Source: G963663315 sp965214205 (GTDB lineage Bacteria; Pseudomonadota; Gammaproteobacteria; Arenicellales; Poriferihabitantaceae). Taken from it: a stretch of DNA of 64,000 bases. The notes beneath the pieces are model-generated. The model was not told the DNA's origin and searched no databases. It worked only from the letters and a program-made list of their open reading frames with translations. A program made the translations under genes and the position numbers. Numbering within the stretch: the first letter of the stretch is position 1; each line of letters starts with the position of its first letter. Location of the stretch: NCBI GenBank assembly GCA_965214205.1, contig OZ243941.1, positions 434,001 to 498,000 of the forward strand, written 5' to 3'. Shown here in pieces: positions 33,468 through 42,924 of the stretch.

Positions 33468-35786
33468 TTATCCTCTGATGATTATTTCAGGCGGGTCGAA
33501 GGCGGTGACCGCCGGCGCCGGACCCTTGAGTTTTTCCACTTCAACCAGACAACTGTGCGCGCTCGGCCCCTGCGCCAGACTGGAAGTGCCCTTGTCCAGA
33601 GTCAATACGTTCGGGTTGCCGTGCTTGCACAGCAACTGCCCTTCGTCCAGCATCGGGTCAAACCAGGCGCCGGTACTGATCTGTATGACATTGCGGCGAA
33701 TCTGGTCGCTGATCAGAGCGCCGCAGATACAGGCGCCGCGCTGATTGAAAACCCGCACGAGGTCATTCTGTTCGATCCCCCGCGCCCTGGCGTCTTCGGG
33801 ATGGATGATGGCCGGCTCTCGGCCGTTTATCTTGGCCGCGCGGCTGACCGCGCCATGATCCAGTTGGGAATGCAGCTTGTCCTTCGGCTGGTTTGAAATC
33901 AGGTGCAACGGCCAGGACTGATCGCTGGCGCCGAGCCATTCCGCCGGCTCCATCCAGGCCGGATGGGGCGGGCAATCCTCATAACCAAAACCGGCGATCG
34001 TCTGTGAGTAAATTTCTATTTTTCCACTGGGCGTTTTCAATGGGTTGACTTCTGGGTCCTGCCGGAACGCGCTCAGCATAACCATCGGCTCATCCGGTAT
34101 CGGCATTTTATGCCAGCCGTCCGACCTGAATTTCTCAAAAGCGGGCAATTCAATACCGGACTGTTTGGCCGACTTTCCGCTTTGTTGATAAATCCATCGC
34201 TGCCAGCCTGCGGCGTCAAGCCCCCCGGTAAAACTCTCTTCAACCCCCATTTCTTTCGCGATTCCCCGCAGAATATCAAAATCACTGCGTGATTCACCGA
34301 CCGGCTCAATCACCGCGTCCATCGACACGATATAAGGGTCGAGCGGCGTCAGAGCCAGGTCCTGACGTTCCAGCGGGGTCGTACAGGGCAACACGATATC
34401 GGCGTGTTTCGCCAGCGCGTTCCAGCACCATTCATGGACGATGATCGAATCCGGTTTCTGCCAGGCGATCAGCATACGGCCCAGGTCCTGGTGATGATGG
34501 AAGGGATTGCCGCCTGCCCAGTAAACAATATGAATATCCGGAAAGGTGCGCGTTTTGCCATTGAATTCATACTGCCTGCCCGGATTCAGCAATAAATCAC
34601 TGATCCGGGCAACCGGGATGAACGGCTTCACAACGTTTGCGCCCTGGGGAAATTCCTGGAAGCCGACCGGGGTTATTTCGTTGCCGATACAATTGACCGC
34701 CGAATATCCAAAGCCGACACCGCCGCCGGGCAATCCGACCTGGCCGATCATCGACGCCAGCGCGACCCCGGCCCAGAACGGGTGCTCACCGTGATCCTGT
34801 CGGGTCATCGACCAGCTTAATGACAGCATGGTGCGGCAGCCGGCCATGCGTCTAGCCAGCGCGCGGATCGATTCTCCGGACAACCCGCTGATCCCGGCTG
34901 CCCATTGCGCCGTCTTTTCGATACCGTCTTCCTGGCCCAGGAGATAGGCGGCAAACCGGTCAAAGCCGGTGGTATATCGATCCAGAAAGTCCTGGTCATG
35001 CAGGTTTTCGGCCAGCAGGGTATGCGCCAGACCCAGCAGGATGGCGGTATCGGTGGAAGGCCGCGCCGCCAGCCATTCGGCATTCACCTCATCCATCGCA
35101 TCGCTGCGAAGCGGCGAAATATTGACAAACTGAACCCCTGCCGCGCTGGCCTGCCGCATCGCCTGACCCTGGCGGTGGCTGCCGGTTCCACCCTGGGTGA
35201 TCTGGCTGTTTTTGATCGGCAGTCCACCGAAAGCGACCATCAGTTCAGATGATTCAATGATCGACTGCCAGCTTGTCGGGAAATACACATATTCCCGGAC
35301 ATCCCCCAGAACATGGAGCAGAATCACTTCACCCGCGGCCAGACTATAGGAATTGACCGATCTGGTGAAACCGCCGATACAGTTGAGGAACCGGCGCAAC
35401 TGGCTCTGGGCATGATGAAATCGTCCGGCGCTCGCCCAGCCGTAGGAACCCGCGAAGATCGCTTCGTTGCCATACTTCCGGCGCACGCGATCCAGTTCAC
35501 CGGCAACCAGTTTGCAGGCCGTATCCCAGTCAACCTGGACAAACGGCTCGGAACCGCGCCCTGAAGGGTTGGCTCCCGGCCCATGCTCAAGCCAGCTTTT
35601 CCGCACCATCGGGAATTTGATCCGGGTCGGCCCATCAAGAACATCAACGATGCCGTGACCGATGGCGGAGGGCGCTATGTCCCGCTCGAAACCATGCAAC
35701 GCCGTGACCCTGCCGTCATGGGTTTCAACGCGATAGGTTCCCCAGTGACTGGAGGTCAGCGGCAATGATTCAATTCCTTCCGTCAT
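33468..35786 (-). CDS. bisC: Molybdopterin oxidoreductase, biotin sulfoxide reductase-like (DMSO reductase family)
   Basis: The 772-residue bis-MGD enzyme resembles BisC/TorZ. It lacks a Tat signal and an N-terminal iron-sulfur motif, so it is probably cytoplasmic. GSYGWASAGRFHHAQSQL (near 113-130) carries the conserved serine region that ligates molybdenum in this subfamily. GQVGLPGGGVGFGYS, VYWAGGNPFHHHQDL and the C-terminal cap NPNVLTLDKGTSSLAQG are typical. Likely substrates are biotin sulfoxide, methionine sulfoxide or N- or S-oxides. The symbol is a best guess among BisC, TorZ and DorA homologues. A short two-helix membrane protein gene follows by seven bases. Confidence 0.87.
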   Translation of the reverse strand: MTEGIESLPLTSSHWGTYRVETHDGRVTALHGFERDIAPSAIGHGIVDVLDGPTRIKFPMVRKSWLEHGPGANPSGRGSEPFVQVDWDTACKLVAGELDRVRRKYGNEAIFAGSYGWASAGRFHHAQSQLRRFLNCIGGFTRSVNSYSLAAGEVILLHVLGDVREYVYFPTSWQSIIESSELMVAFGGLPIKNSQITQGGTGSHRQGQAMRQASAAGVQFVNISPLRSDAMDEVNAEWLAARPSTDTAILLGLAHTLLAENLHDQDFLDRYTTGFDRFAAYLLGQEDGIEKTAQWAAGISGLSGESIRALARRMAGCRTMLSLSWSMTRQDHGEHPFWAGVALASMIGQVGLPGGGVGFGYSAVNCIGNEITPVGFQEFPQGANVVKPFIPVARISDLLLNPGRQYEFNGKTRTFPDIHIVYWAGGNPFHHHQDLGRMLIAWQKPDSIIVHEWCWNALAKHADIVLPCTTPLERQDLALTPLDPYIVSMDAVIEPVGESRSDFDILRGIAKEMGVEESFTGGLDAAGWQRWIYQQSGKSAKQSGIELPAFEKFRSDGWHKMPIPDEPMVMLSAFRQDPEVNPLKTPSGKIEIYSQTIAGFGYEDCPPHPAWMEPAEWLGASDQSWPLHLISNQPKDKLHSQLDHGAVSRAAKINGREPAIIHPEDARARGIEQNDLVRVFNQRGACICGALISDQIRRNVIQISTGAWFDPMLDEGQLLCKHGNPNVLTLDKGTSSLAQGPSAHSCLVEVEKLKGPAPAVTAFDPPEIIIRG

Positions 35787-35837
35787 CCCGAAATTCTACC
35801 ACCCGAGGGCCTTAAGTAGTATGATAAGGCGATTTGA

Positions 35838-36167
35838 ATGTCAGATGAAAATATTGAGGAAAGGGTTGTGAAAGCGCTGGCAGATATTTGTATTATTCCG
35901 GCCGGAGTCGGCGTATCGGTTTCCAGGCATGTTGTGGCCTGTCAGGAGATTTTTAATGAAGCCGGTCTGGATACCCGCCTGCACGCATACGGGACCAATG
36001 TCGAAGGCGAATGGGATGATGTGATGGCGGCCCTGAAACGCTGCCATGAGAAAGTTCACGAAATGGGCGCTCCCCGGATCAGTACCTCCATACGTCTGGG
36101 GACCCGGATTGACCGCGAGCAGTCGATGCAGGACAAGATCGACAGTGTCACAGACAAGATGAAGTAG
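35838..36167 (+). CDS. MTH1187/YkoF-family thiamine-binding protein
   Basis: This 109-residue ferredoxin-like protein matches the DUF77/thiamine-binding family: an N-terminal IIPAGVGVSVSRHVVACQEIF, then YGTNVEGEWDDVMAALKRCHEKVHEMGAPRISTSIRLGTR. Members bind thiamine or its precursors, probably in the cytoplasm; their physiological role is little known. The ATG lies in an AT-rich gap after the divergent molybdoenzyme gene. A small membrane protein follows after eight bases, so the two may form one unit. Confidence 0.85.
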   Translation: MSDENIEERVVKALADICIIPAGVGVSVSRHVVACQEIFNEAGLDTRLHAYGTNVEGEWDDVMAALKRCHEKVHEMGAPRISTSIRLGTRIDREQSMQDKIDSVTDKMK

Positions 36168-36175
36168 CTTTGATC

Positions 36176-36673
36176 ATGAAGAAACATGTAATTGCGATAG
36201 CAAGCTGGGTCATGGCAATCTGGATGTGCAAGGTGTTCCTGTTCTCGATTCCCTACAAATTTACCGGCCACCCCGACACCCGGCATATATTCGACACCAT
36301 CGGCGTCTGGATAGCAGGCATTCTGGGGCAGGGCCCAGGCGCGCTGTTTGCCAGTATCGGCCCTTATGCCGTGGGCAGTTTCGAGATATTGACCTCGCTG
36401 ATACTGCTGCTCCCCGGACTGATCTGGCTGCTCACAAAGGTTGGCGTGGGCAACGACAGGGGAAAACCGGTCCGGGCAGCATTTCACCGCGTTGGCGGCG
36501 CCATGGCCGCGCTGGTCATGGCGGGCGCGGTATTCTTTCATCTGGCCACGCCGCTCGGCATTGTGGTCCTGCACGAAGGCAAATCCGATGGCGGGTCCCT
36601 GTTCTACGCGGCGCTTTCCATCCTGATCATGGGCATTGTGATGTTCTTCATAAACGGGAAACCGGCCAGATAA
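36176..36673 (+). CDS. DoxX-like integral membrane protein
   Basis: The 165-residue protein has four predicted membrane helices (about 4-22, 53-75, 92-115 and 130-155). The N-terminal FLFSIPYKFTGHPDTRHIFDTIG segment resembles DoxX-type proteins, whose functions are mostly unknown. ATG 36176 (MKKHVIAIA) is preferred over an in-frame TTG six bases earlier. It follows the thiamine-binding protein gene closely. I cannot assign a function. Confidence 0.75.
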   Translation: MKKHVIAIASWVMAIWMCKVFLFSIPYKFTGHPDTRHIFDTIGVWIAGILGQGPGALFASIGPYAVGSFEILTSLILLLPGLIWLLTKVGVGNDRGKPVRAAFHRVGGAMAALVMAGAVFFHLATPLGIVVLHEGKSDGGSLFYAALSILIMGIVMFFINGKPAR

Positions 36674-36729
36674 CACCTGCGGCGAGGAACCGGATTTTCA
36701 TTTTCAGGTATTAACGTCGGTACCCGCCT

Positions 36730-37566
36730 GTGAAGATTACCGCCGTCATGGTGGCAACCTATATGATTGACTGCTGCCTGATCGGGACGAAACCCTGCAA
36801 GTATTTTCAGCTTAACTCCCCCTGGTTCAACGAGCGCAAGGGAGTGTTCTCGAAAATGGACCTGGACAGACTGATTCCCGAACGCTGGCGGCTGCAACAG
36901 CGTTATGACGATGGCGTTTCGACCCCCGGTTCATTCCCGGTTTTCCTGAAACCCGAATGGAGCGAAAACGCGAAAGGAATCCATCGGGCGGATAATCCGG
37001 AAGAACTGCGATTGATCCGACAAAAAATCGCCGCGTCGAAAACGCCCTATCTACTGCAGGAGGGAGCGAGCCACAGGCGGGAATTCGAGATATTCTGTCT
37101 GCGGGATTACCGAGACAGCAGCCGGTATTCGGTATTTTCGATTACCGAAACCATCAATCACAGGGAACCAAATCCGATAAACAGTATCCATAACCGGGAT
37201 ACACATTATCAGGATTTGACCGATCAATTCTCCGAAGAGCAGAAAAGCGCCGTCTACGGATACCTGAGCCGGATTGGCCCGTTTGCAATTTCACGGCTCA
37301 GCGTGCGCGCGCAATCGCCGGAACAACTGGTGACCGGACACTTCCAGGTGATTGAGTTGAACCTGTATACCCCGATGCCGATCCACATGCTGGACCCCAA
37401 ATACAGACTCCGGGATTTATGGAAAATGATTCGCCAATACATGATGTCTCTCGCACGGTTGACCCGGGCCCGGGACAAAAGTCTTGTGGAAAAACCGGTC
37501 TATACCCAAATCATGCTGTACAACCGCAAAGGCATTTTCACCAATTTCAAAAGAGAGGGAGTATGA
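36730..37566 (+). CDS. ATP-grasp-like protein, first gene of an unassigned biosynthetic cassette
   Basis: The 278-residue protein looks like a divergent ATP-grasp enzyme. FPVFLKPEWSENAKGI puts K74 at the usual ATP lysine, YLLQEGASHRREFEIFCL gives the hinge glutamate and second strand, and FQVIELNLYTP near 205-213 gives the acidic metal-binding pair with asparagine. No N-terminal substrate domain is clear. ATP-grasp enzymes join a carboxylate to an amine or thiol via acyl phosphate; the substrates are unknown here. The start is GTG 36730 (ATG 36748 is an alternative). Its stop overlaps the next gene as ATGA. Confidence 0.75.
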   Translation: MKITAVMVATYMIDCCLIGTKPCKYFQLNSPWFNERKGVFSKMDLDRLIPERWRLQQRYDDGVSTPGSFPVFLKPEWSENAKGIHRADNPEELRLIRQKIAASKTPYLLQEGASHRREFEIFCLRDYRDSSRYSVFSITETINHREPNPINSIHNRDTHYQDLTDQFSEEQKSAVYGYLSRIGPFAISRLSVRAQSPEQLVTGHFQVIELNLYTPMPIHMLDPKYRLRDLWKMIRQYMMSLARLTRARDKSLVEKPVYTQIMLYNRKGIFTNFKREGV

Positions 37567-38471
37567 GGAAGCTAAAAGCCCTGCTCTATGCCTGGATCAG
37601 CGAACGATACATGCATGATTGCAGTAATTTCAATACACTGGCTGTACGAAAAGGCTGTCGATCAAAAGCCCAGGGGCGGGCGGTTTTCGAGAAAAACAAT
37701 ATTCCGCACGCGCGCGGCCAAGTGTTTTTCTGGCCCTGGTCGGCGCACCGGTTTGCCCGGCGCCATGGCTTCCCGCTGGTGATCAAACCGAATGTGAGCG
37801 GCTATTCACGCGGCAGTTATTTCCCGATACGAAATTACCGTGAACTCTGGCAGGCCATATTTTGGGCGAAGGTCTGGTGGCCGACCACGATGATTGAACA
37901 ATACCTCAAGGGAGCCAACTACCGGGTCCTGACCGAAGGCAAGGGACTGATTTCCGTAATCCGGCGATATCCGCCGTTTGTCATCGGCAACGGACAGGAC
38001 ACCGTGGAAGCGCTGATCGATCAGGAGAACGGGATTCGCAGGAAAATGAACCTGCATCCGACCATTTTCCCGATATCCAAAAACAAAAAAGCGATCCGGC
38101 ATCTGCGAAAACAGAATCTCGACCTGTCATCCATTCCTCCGGAAGGGCAGCATGTTGAAATATTTCATCGGGTCGCCCTGGCCCCCGGAGGCGTGGTCGA
38201 AACCATCAACCAGGATACCATTGCCGAGGAAAACAAAACCCTGTTCATGGACGTCGTCAAAATGTTCGGCGCCAACGTACTCGGCATTGACGTGATTTTT
38301 GAAAAGGGGATCGAAACCCCCCATTCAGAACAGAACTGCATTTTTATCGAGGTCAATTCCCGGCCGTATATCGAGATGCATCATTATCCAAGATACGGCC
38401 CGGTCGAAGACTTCCATGAAGCGCTGGCGGAACTGGAAAAACTGGACATCACCGACCGGGACATTTTTTGA
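37563..38471 (+). CDS. ATP-grasp ligase related to cyanophycin synthetase / GshF ATP-grasp domain
   Basis: The 302-residue protein has a clear ATP-grasp core: FPLVIKPNVSGYSRG (K75), TMIEQYLKGANYRVLTEGKG (E112), then YPPFVIGNGQDTVEALID, GIDVIF (D243) and FIEVNSRPYIEMHHYP (E263, N265). The GNGQDTVEALI element and the later LRKQNLDLSSIPPEGQHVEI resemble the ATP-grasp parts of cyanophycin synthetase and bifunctional glutathione synthetase, so amide-bond formation with an amino acid is likely. It overlaps both neighbours by four bases. The product is unknown. Confidence 0.82.
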   Translation: MRKLKALLYAWISERYMHDCSNFNTLAVRKGCRSKAQGRAVFEKNNIPHARGQVFFWPWSAHRFARRHGFPLVIKPNVSGYSRGSYFPIRNYRELWQAIFWAKVWWPTTMIEQYLKGANYRVLTEGKGLISVIRRYPPFVIGNGQDTVEALIDQENGIRRKMNLHPTIFPISKNKKAIRHLRKQNLDLSSIPPEGQHVEIFHRVALAPGGVVETINQDTIAEENKTLFMDVVKMFGANVLGIDVIFEKGIETPHSEQNCIFIEVNSRPYIEMHHYPRYGPVEDFHEALAELEKLDITDRDIF

Positions 38472-39637
38472 AGACACCGCCCGACAGCCGCACCTTCAAC
38501 TGGTATCTGGGGTTGCATTCCCTGCTGATCGGAATCTTCCCTTTCTATATCCCGGTTTATCTGTGGAACCAGAAGTTTGGTCTGGGAGATATTTCGGTGT
38601 TCATCTCGCTGGCTGGAATCGGTTTTTGCTGCGGCTTGTGGTTGTGGGACCGACTCAGACTGATAATCAGCTTAGGACCACTGATTGCGCTGTCATTGAT
38701 TCTGGAAATCATCCTGATTTTCAACGTGCACCTGTTGGAAATGAATCACCCGACACTGCTGGCGCTGGGCATAACGTATGGAATCTACAACTGTTTTTAC
38801 TGGACCACCTTGCGCGCGCTGTTTTTCGACCTGATTGATGTTGAATCCTCCGGCCGCAAATACGGAAACCTGCAAATCATGGTCGGCTTTTCGCTGCAGG
38901 TCGGTATTCTGATCGGGGGATTCCTGCTGGAAAAAACCAGTCTCATCTATCTGCTGGTCGTATCGGCGGTGATCGCGGGAGTGGGATATTTCATGGTCAC
39001 CTGGCATCGACCGGGCTATCCGGTGGTCCTGGCCCGGCACGACTGTCTGAGCCTCAAACAGGTGGCCGGATTCCGGGATAATGACAATTCGCGGCTGATA
39101 TTCCTGCTGGACGGATTTTTCCTTTTCGCGGAGAGTTTCTTCTGGGTCATCACCCTGTTTTTACTGGCCCACGAAAGTTTCTCCTTGCTCGGCATCATGG
39201 TGCTTTCGCTGGCCGTCATCTTCGGCATTATCTTCTATTTGCTGAAAAACACGATTGATCGACTGGGACGCAATCGAATCTATCGGCTCGCGGTCATTTT
39301 ATACGCGTTGTCGTGGGCGTTCCGGGCGCTGACCGAAGACACATTGAGCCTGGAAGTGCTCTATCTGTTTCTGGTGGTCATCACTTTCTGCACCGCCTTT
39401 TTCCGACTCGCGATGAACAAGCGCTTCTATGATCTGGCAAAACTGACCTGCTCGCATGATTACCTGGTCCTGAAAAGCTACTATTCCCAGGCGGCGATTG
39501 TCGTTATTTTCGGCCTGATGGCATACTGGTTGTACCGTGTCGAGCCCGGCGCCTGGCCATTGACGCCGATTTACTGGCTGTCCGCCGCCTTTGCGTTGAT
39601 TTACCTGATTTACGGAATACGGCGCTACAGTCAGTAA
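38468..39637 (+). CDS. MFS-like multi-helix membrane protein of the ATP-grasp cassette
   Basis: The 389-residue protein has about eleven or twelve hydrophobic helices and the general look of a major facilitator transporter, including a basic loop after helix 2 and a charged middle loop (about 178-200). I recognise no substrate subfamily. Its start is TTG 38468, overlapping the ATP-grasp stop as TTGA; no ATG is available near the N-terminus. Coupled translation with two ligases suggests that it exports, or imports, the compound they make. Confidence 0.8.
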   Translation: MKTPPDSRTFNWYLGLHSLLIGIFPFYIPVYLWNQKFGLGDISVFISLAGIGFCCGLWLWDRLRLIISLGPLIALSLILEIILIFNVHLLEMNHPTLLALGITYGIYNCFYWTTLRALFFDLIDVESSGRKYGNLQIMVGFSLQVGILIGGFLLEKTSLIYLLVVSAVIAGVGYFMVTWHRPGYPVVLARHDCLSLKQVAGFRDNDNSRLIFLLDGFFLFAESFFWVITLFLLAHESFSLLGIMVLSLAVIFGIIFYLLKNTIDRLGRNRIYRLAVILYALSWAFRALTEDTLSLEVLYLFLVVITFCTAFFRLAMNKRFYDLAKLTCSHDYLVLKSYYSQAAIVVIFGLMAYWLYRVEPGAWPLTPIYWLSAAFALIYLIYGIRRYSQ

Positions 39638-39683
39638 ACCGCGCCGAAGCCGAAAAGTCGCTCCGGAATCAGATGCCCCGGGA

Positions 39684-40835
39684 TCAGAATCTGCCGTGGA
39701 CCGCGTTCGCGGCCACCGCGCTGTAGGCTTTTGCGTCAAAGGCGATGGGGTTGGTACCAGCCGAAGGGTCAACGACCGCCATTTCACCGATTTCCCCGAT
39801 TCGCTCATCGTCAATACCAATTTCCCGCAGAGTGTTCGGGATGCCGATTTCGGCGCGTAGTTCCATCACCCAGTCGAGAAAGGGATCAAACCCCGGTTTC
39901 AGTCCAAGATAACGGGAAAGCCTCTCGATCGGTTCCAGAATGGCGGATTTGTTGGCGATCAGCACATAAGGCATCACGATGGCGTTGAGTGTCCCGTGAT
40001 GCGCGTCATAAACCGCGCCCAATGGATGGGACAGCGCATGCATGGCGCCGAGGCCGCGCTGAAACGCGGTCGCGCCCATTGAGGAGGCCACCAGCATCCG
40101 GGTTCTCGCCTCGATATCGCCGCCGTCGGCAACCGCGGTCGGCAGGTTTTCCCGGATTATCCGGATGCCTTCCAGCGCAATGCCCTCCGCCATCGGATGA
40201 AACAGCGGCGAACAAAAAGCCTCGAGGTTGTGGGACAGCGCATCCATGCCGGTCGCCGCAGTCAGCATCGACGACAAACCGACGGTCAGTTCGGGGTCCA
40301 GTATCACACAGTCCGGGCACATGCCGGGATGAAATACGATGACCTTGCGATGCTCGTCCGGGTTGACAATGACCGAGGCGCGGCCCACTTCCGAACCAGT
40401 CCCCGCAGTCGTGGGAATGGCCACGACCGGAGCAATCCTGTCGGCGTCCGCCCGCATCCAGTTATCCCCCACGTCTTCCAGGTCCCACAGGCTGCACTCC
40501 TGCCCGGCGATGACGGCAACCGCCTTACCGGCGTCCAGGCCGCTGCCGCCCCCCAGAGCGATCACGCTGTCATGATTCCCGGCCTTGTACGCGGCCACGC
40601 CAGCGGCGACATTCTCTCCGGAAGGGTTCGGTTTAACATCACTGAAAACCTGGATTCCCAGTCCGGCGCGACGACAGATATCGACGATTTCCCGGACCAT
40701 CGGCAATGCCGCGATACCCGGGTCGGTGACCAGAAGCGGCGTGGCCATATCGTACGTTTTGCAGACTTCGGCGATCTCATTGACCCGCCCGGCGCCGACC
40801 CGTATGGCGGTCGGATAGTTCCAGTTCATATTCAT
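39684..40835 (-). CDS. Iron-containing alcohol dehydrogenase
   Basis: This 383-residue NAD(P)-dependent enzyme belongs to the group III (iron) alcohol dehydrogenases. The cofactor loop is VIALGGGSGLDAGKAVAV, followed by AIPTTAGTGSEVGRASVI; metal ligands fall in GMDALSHNLEAFCSP and MHALSHPLGAVYDAHHGTLN. Substrates in this family range from short alcohols to lactaldehyde and hydroxy acids, so the substrate stays open. It starts one base after the xthA stop, so it is cotranscribed with xthA. ATG 40829 is an alternative start. Confidence 0.9.
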   Translation of the reverse strand: MNMNWNYPTAIRVGAGRVNEIAEVCKTYDMATPLLVTDPGIAALPMVREIVDICRRAGLGIQVFSDVKPNPSGENVAAGVAAYKAGNHDSVIALGGGSGLDAGKAVAVIAGQECSLWDLEDVGDNWMRADADRIAPVVAIPTTAGTGSEVGRASVIVNPDEHRKVIVFHPGMCPDCVILDPELTVGLSSMLTAATGMDALSHNLEAFCSPLFHPMAEGIALEGIRIIRENLPTAVADGGDIEARTRMLVASSMGATAFQRGLGAMHALSHPLGAVYDAHHGTLNAIVMPYVLIANKSAILEPIERLSRYLGLKPGFDPFLDWVMELRAEIGIPNTLREIGIDDERIGEIGEMAVVDPSAGTNPIAFDAKAYSAVAANAVHGRF

Positions 40836-40836
40836 G

Positions 40837-41634
40837 TTATTTCAAGGTGATCGAAAGCGGGCAGTGATCCGACCCCATTTGGTCATTCAGATAGTCGATC
40901 TGTTCCACCCGTTCCAGGTCGGCCCGGTTCATCAGGAAATAATCAATCCGCCAACCGACATTCCGCAGCCGCCCGCGGGAAATCATGTGCCACCAGGAAT
41001 AGACGTCCGTGACGCCGGGATTCCTCTCCCGCCAGACATCCACCCAGCCATCCTCGACCAGACGGTCCATCCAGGCGCGCTCTTTCGGATGAAAGCCGAT
41101 TTTGCCATCGTTCTCCTTCGGGCGCGCGAGGTCGATTTCCTGGTGGGCCACATTCATGTCCCCGCCAACCAGCGCTATCCGCCCCTGCTGGCGTAACTCG
41201 GACATATAAGCGTGAACGCAGTCATAAAACACCAGTTTCTCCCGCCACGCCTCCTCACTCTTGCCGCCATTCGGGAAATAGATCGAAAACAGATCCCAAC
41301 GATCTCCACGCAAGGTGAAGGAAAGGTGGCAAATCCGGCCCTCGTCCGCATTCGGCGCATTCGGTATCCCGGTTGCAAACTCCACGCCTTCGAGCCTTTC
41401 GAACAGGGATTTCCTGACCCACAACGAGGTGCCCGCATAGCCCTTTTTCAGCGCGCTGCTGTAATACTGGTGATAGTCGTCGTGCGCCGTCAACCAAGGA
41501 CTGAATTGATCGACAGACCCCTTGATCTCCTGAATCATGAATATGTCAGGATCATGGCTTGTAATGAAATTCTGGATTTCCCCCTTGCGTTCGACCGCGC
41601 GGATGCCATTCACATTCCAGGTACTGATTTTCAA
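40837..41634 (-). CDS. xthA: Exodeoxyribonuclease III / AP endonuclease
   Basis: This 265-residue enzyme repairs abasic sites and removes 3' blocks from DNA. It starts MKISTWNVNGIRA, with the metal glutamate in FMIQEIKG, LVGGDMNVAH (D and N of the active site), WRIDYFLM and the terminal GSDHCPLSI motif with the catalytic Asp-His pair. Length and motif order match the ExoIII family. It is divergent from the aminotransferase gene. Confidence 0.93.
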   Translation of the reverse strand: MKISTWNVNGIRAVERKGEIQNFITSHDPDIFMIQEIKGSVDQFSPWLTAHDDYHQYYSSALKKGYAGTSLWVRKSLFERLEGVEFATGIPNAPNADEGRICHLSFTLRGDRWDLFSIYFPNGGKSEEAWREKLVFYDCVHAYMSELRQQGRIALVGGDMNVAHQEIDLARPKENDGKIGFHPKERAWMDRLVEDGWVDVWRERNPGVTDVYSWWHMISRGRLRNVGWRIDYFLMNRADLERVEQIDYLNDQMGSDHCPLSITLK

Positions 41635-41735
41635 CTATCCAACCACATTGTCGCAAAAGGCAGATTGTACACAGCGAATGCGCCAACGGATATACCCGGA
41701 TAGTGGAAAACCGGGTAATATGCTATGTTACAAAC

Positions 41736-42887
41736 ATGTTGCGAAAACTGAACAGCAAGTTACCCGACGCCGGCACAACCATTTTTACAGTGATGTCAAA
41801 AATGGCGCAGGACTACGGGGCCATCAACCTGTCCCAGGGATTCCCGGATTTTGAACCCGATGAAGGTCTGATCAGCCGGGTCGAATATTACCTTCGCAAC
41901 GGCAGGAACCAATATCCGCCAATGACCGGCATACCCGAGTTGCGCGCGGCCATTTCCCGCAAGCTGAAAACCAACAGCCAGATCGAGATCGACAGTGAAT
42001 CGGAGATCACCATAACCAGCGGCGCCACCGAAGCCCTGTTCTGCGCGATCCATTGCGTCGTTCGGCCCGGCGATGAAGTCATCGTATTTGACCCGGCCTA
42101 CGACTCCTACGAGCCCGCGGTTACACTGGCCGGAGGCAAAACCATCCATATCCCGATGACCCTGCCGGACTACAGTATCGACTGGCAGGCGGTACAGCAA
42201 AAACTCAACAGCAACACCCGTCTGATCATCATCAACTCGCCGCATAATCCAAGTAGCGGCGTGTTGCAAAGGGAAGATCTCGATAATCTGGCCGAAACGA
42301 TACGGCCGCTGAACTGTTTTGTGCTCAGCGATGAAGTGTATGAACACATTATCTTTGACGGCCGGGAACACGCCAGCGTACTGACCCATGATGAACTCCG
42401 CAACCGGTCGATGGCGGTCTTTTCCTTCGGCAAGACCTATCATGTGACCGGCTGGAAGATCGGCTACTGCATCGCCCCCGCCGGACTGACCACGGAATTT
42501 CGCAAGATTCACCAGTTCAACGTGTTCACAACGCCGACCCCGATGCAATGGGCGATCGCGGACTTTCTCGAATCCAACCCGCAGAACTATCAGCAGCTCG
42601 GAGTGTTTTATCAACAGAAAAGAGATCGCTTCTGCCAGATGATCGAAGGCTCGCGGTTCAAGCTGCTGCCGTCAGCCGGCACCTACTTCCAGCTTGCCGA
42701 CTACAGCCGGATTTCGGACAAGACGGATACCGGATTCGCCAACTGGATGACGCAGGAAAAGGGCGTGGCGGTGATTCCGTTGTCCCCGTTCTACAAGGAG
42801 CCGCCCGACAGTAAAATGATTCGATTCTGCTTCGCCAAGCAGGACGAGACCCTGCAACAGGCCGCGGACATCATCAATACCCTGTAA
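41736..42887 (+). CDS. Methionine-type aminotransferase (YbdL-like, class I/II PLP enzyme)
   Basis: This 383-residue PLP enzyme is very similar in layout to E. coli YbdL, which favours methionine and aromatic amino acids. INLSQGFPDF and NQYPPMTG are at the start, ITSGATEALF and FDPAYDSYEP in the cofactor region, NSPHNPSSGV follows, and SFGKTYHVTGWKIGYC carries the Schiff-base lysine. FCFAKQDETL near the end holds the substrate arginine region. ATG 41736 (MLRKLNSKLPDAGTTIF) fits the family; the frame opens at GTG 41703. The gene is followed after 37 bases by a glutathione S-transferase. Confidence 0.9.
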   Translation: MLRKLNSKLPDAGTTIFTVMSKMAQDYGAINLSQGFPDFEPDEGLISRVEYYLRNGRNQYPPMTGIPELRAAISRKLKTNSQIEIDSESEITITSGATEALFCAIHCVVRPGDEVIVFDPAYDSYEPAVTLAGGKTIHIPMTLPDYSIDWQAVQQKLNSNTRLIIINSPHNPSSGVLQREDLDNLAETIRPLNCFVLSDEVYEHIIFDGREHASVLTHDELRNRSMAVFSFGKTYHVTGWKIGYCIAPAGLTTEFRKIHQFNVFTTPTPMQWAIADFLESNPQNYQQLGVFYQQKRDRFCQMIEGSRFKLLPSAGTYFQLADYSRISDKTDTGFANWMTQEKGVAVIPLSPFYKEPPDSKMIRFCFAKQDETLQQAADIINTL

Positions 42888-42924
42888 ACCTTAAACCCGT
42901 TTCACCCATTATCGGAGAACCCTG

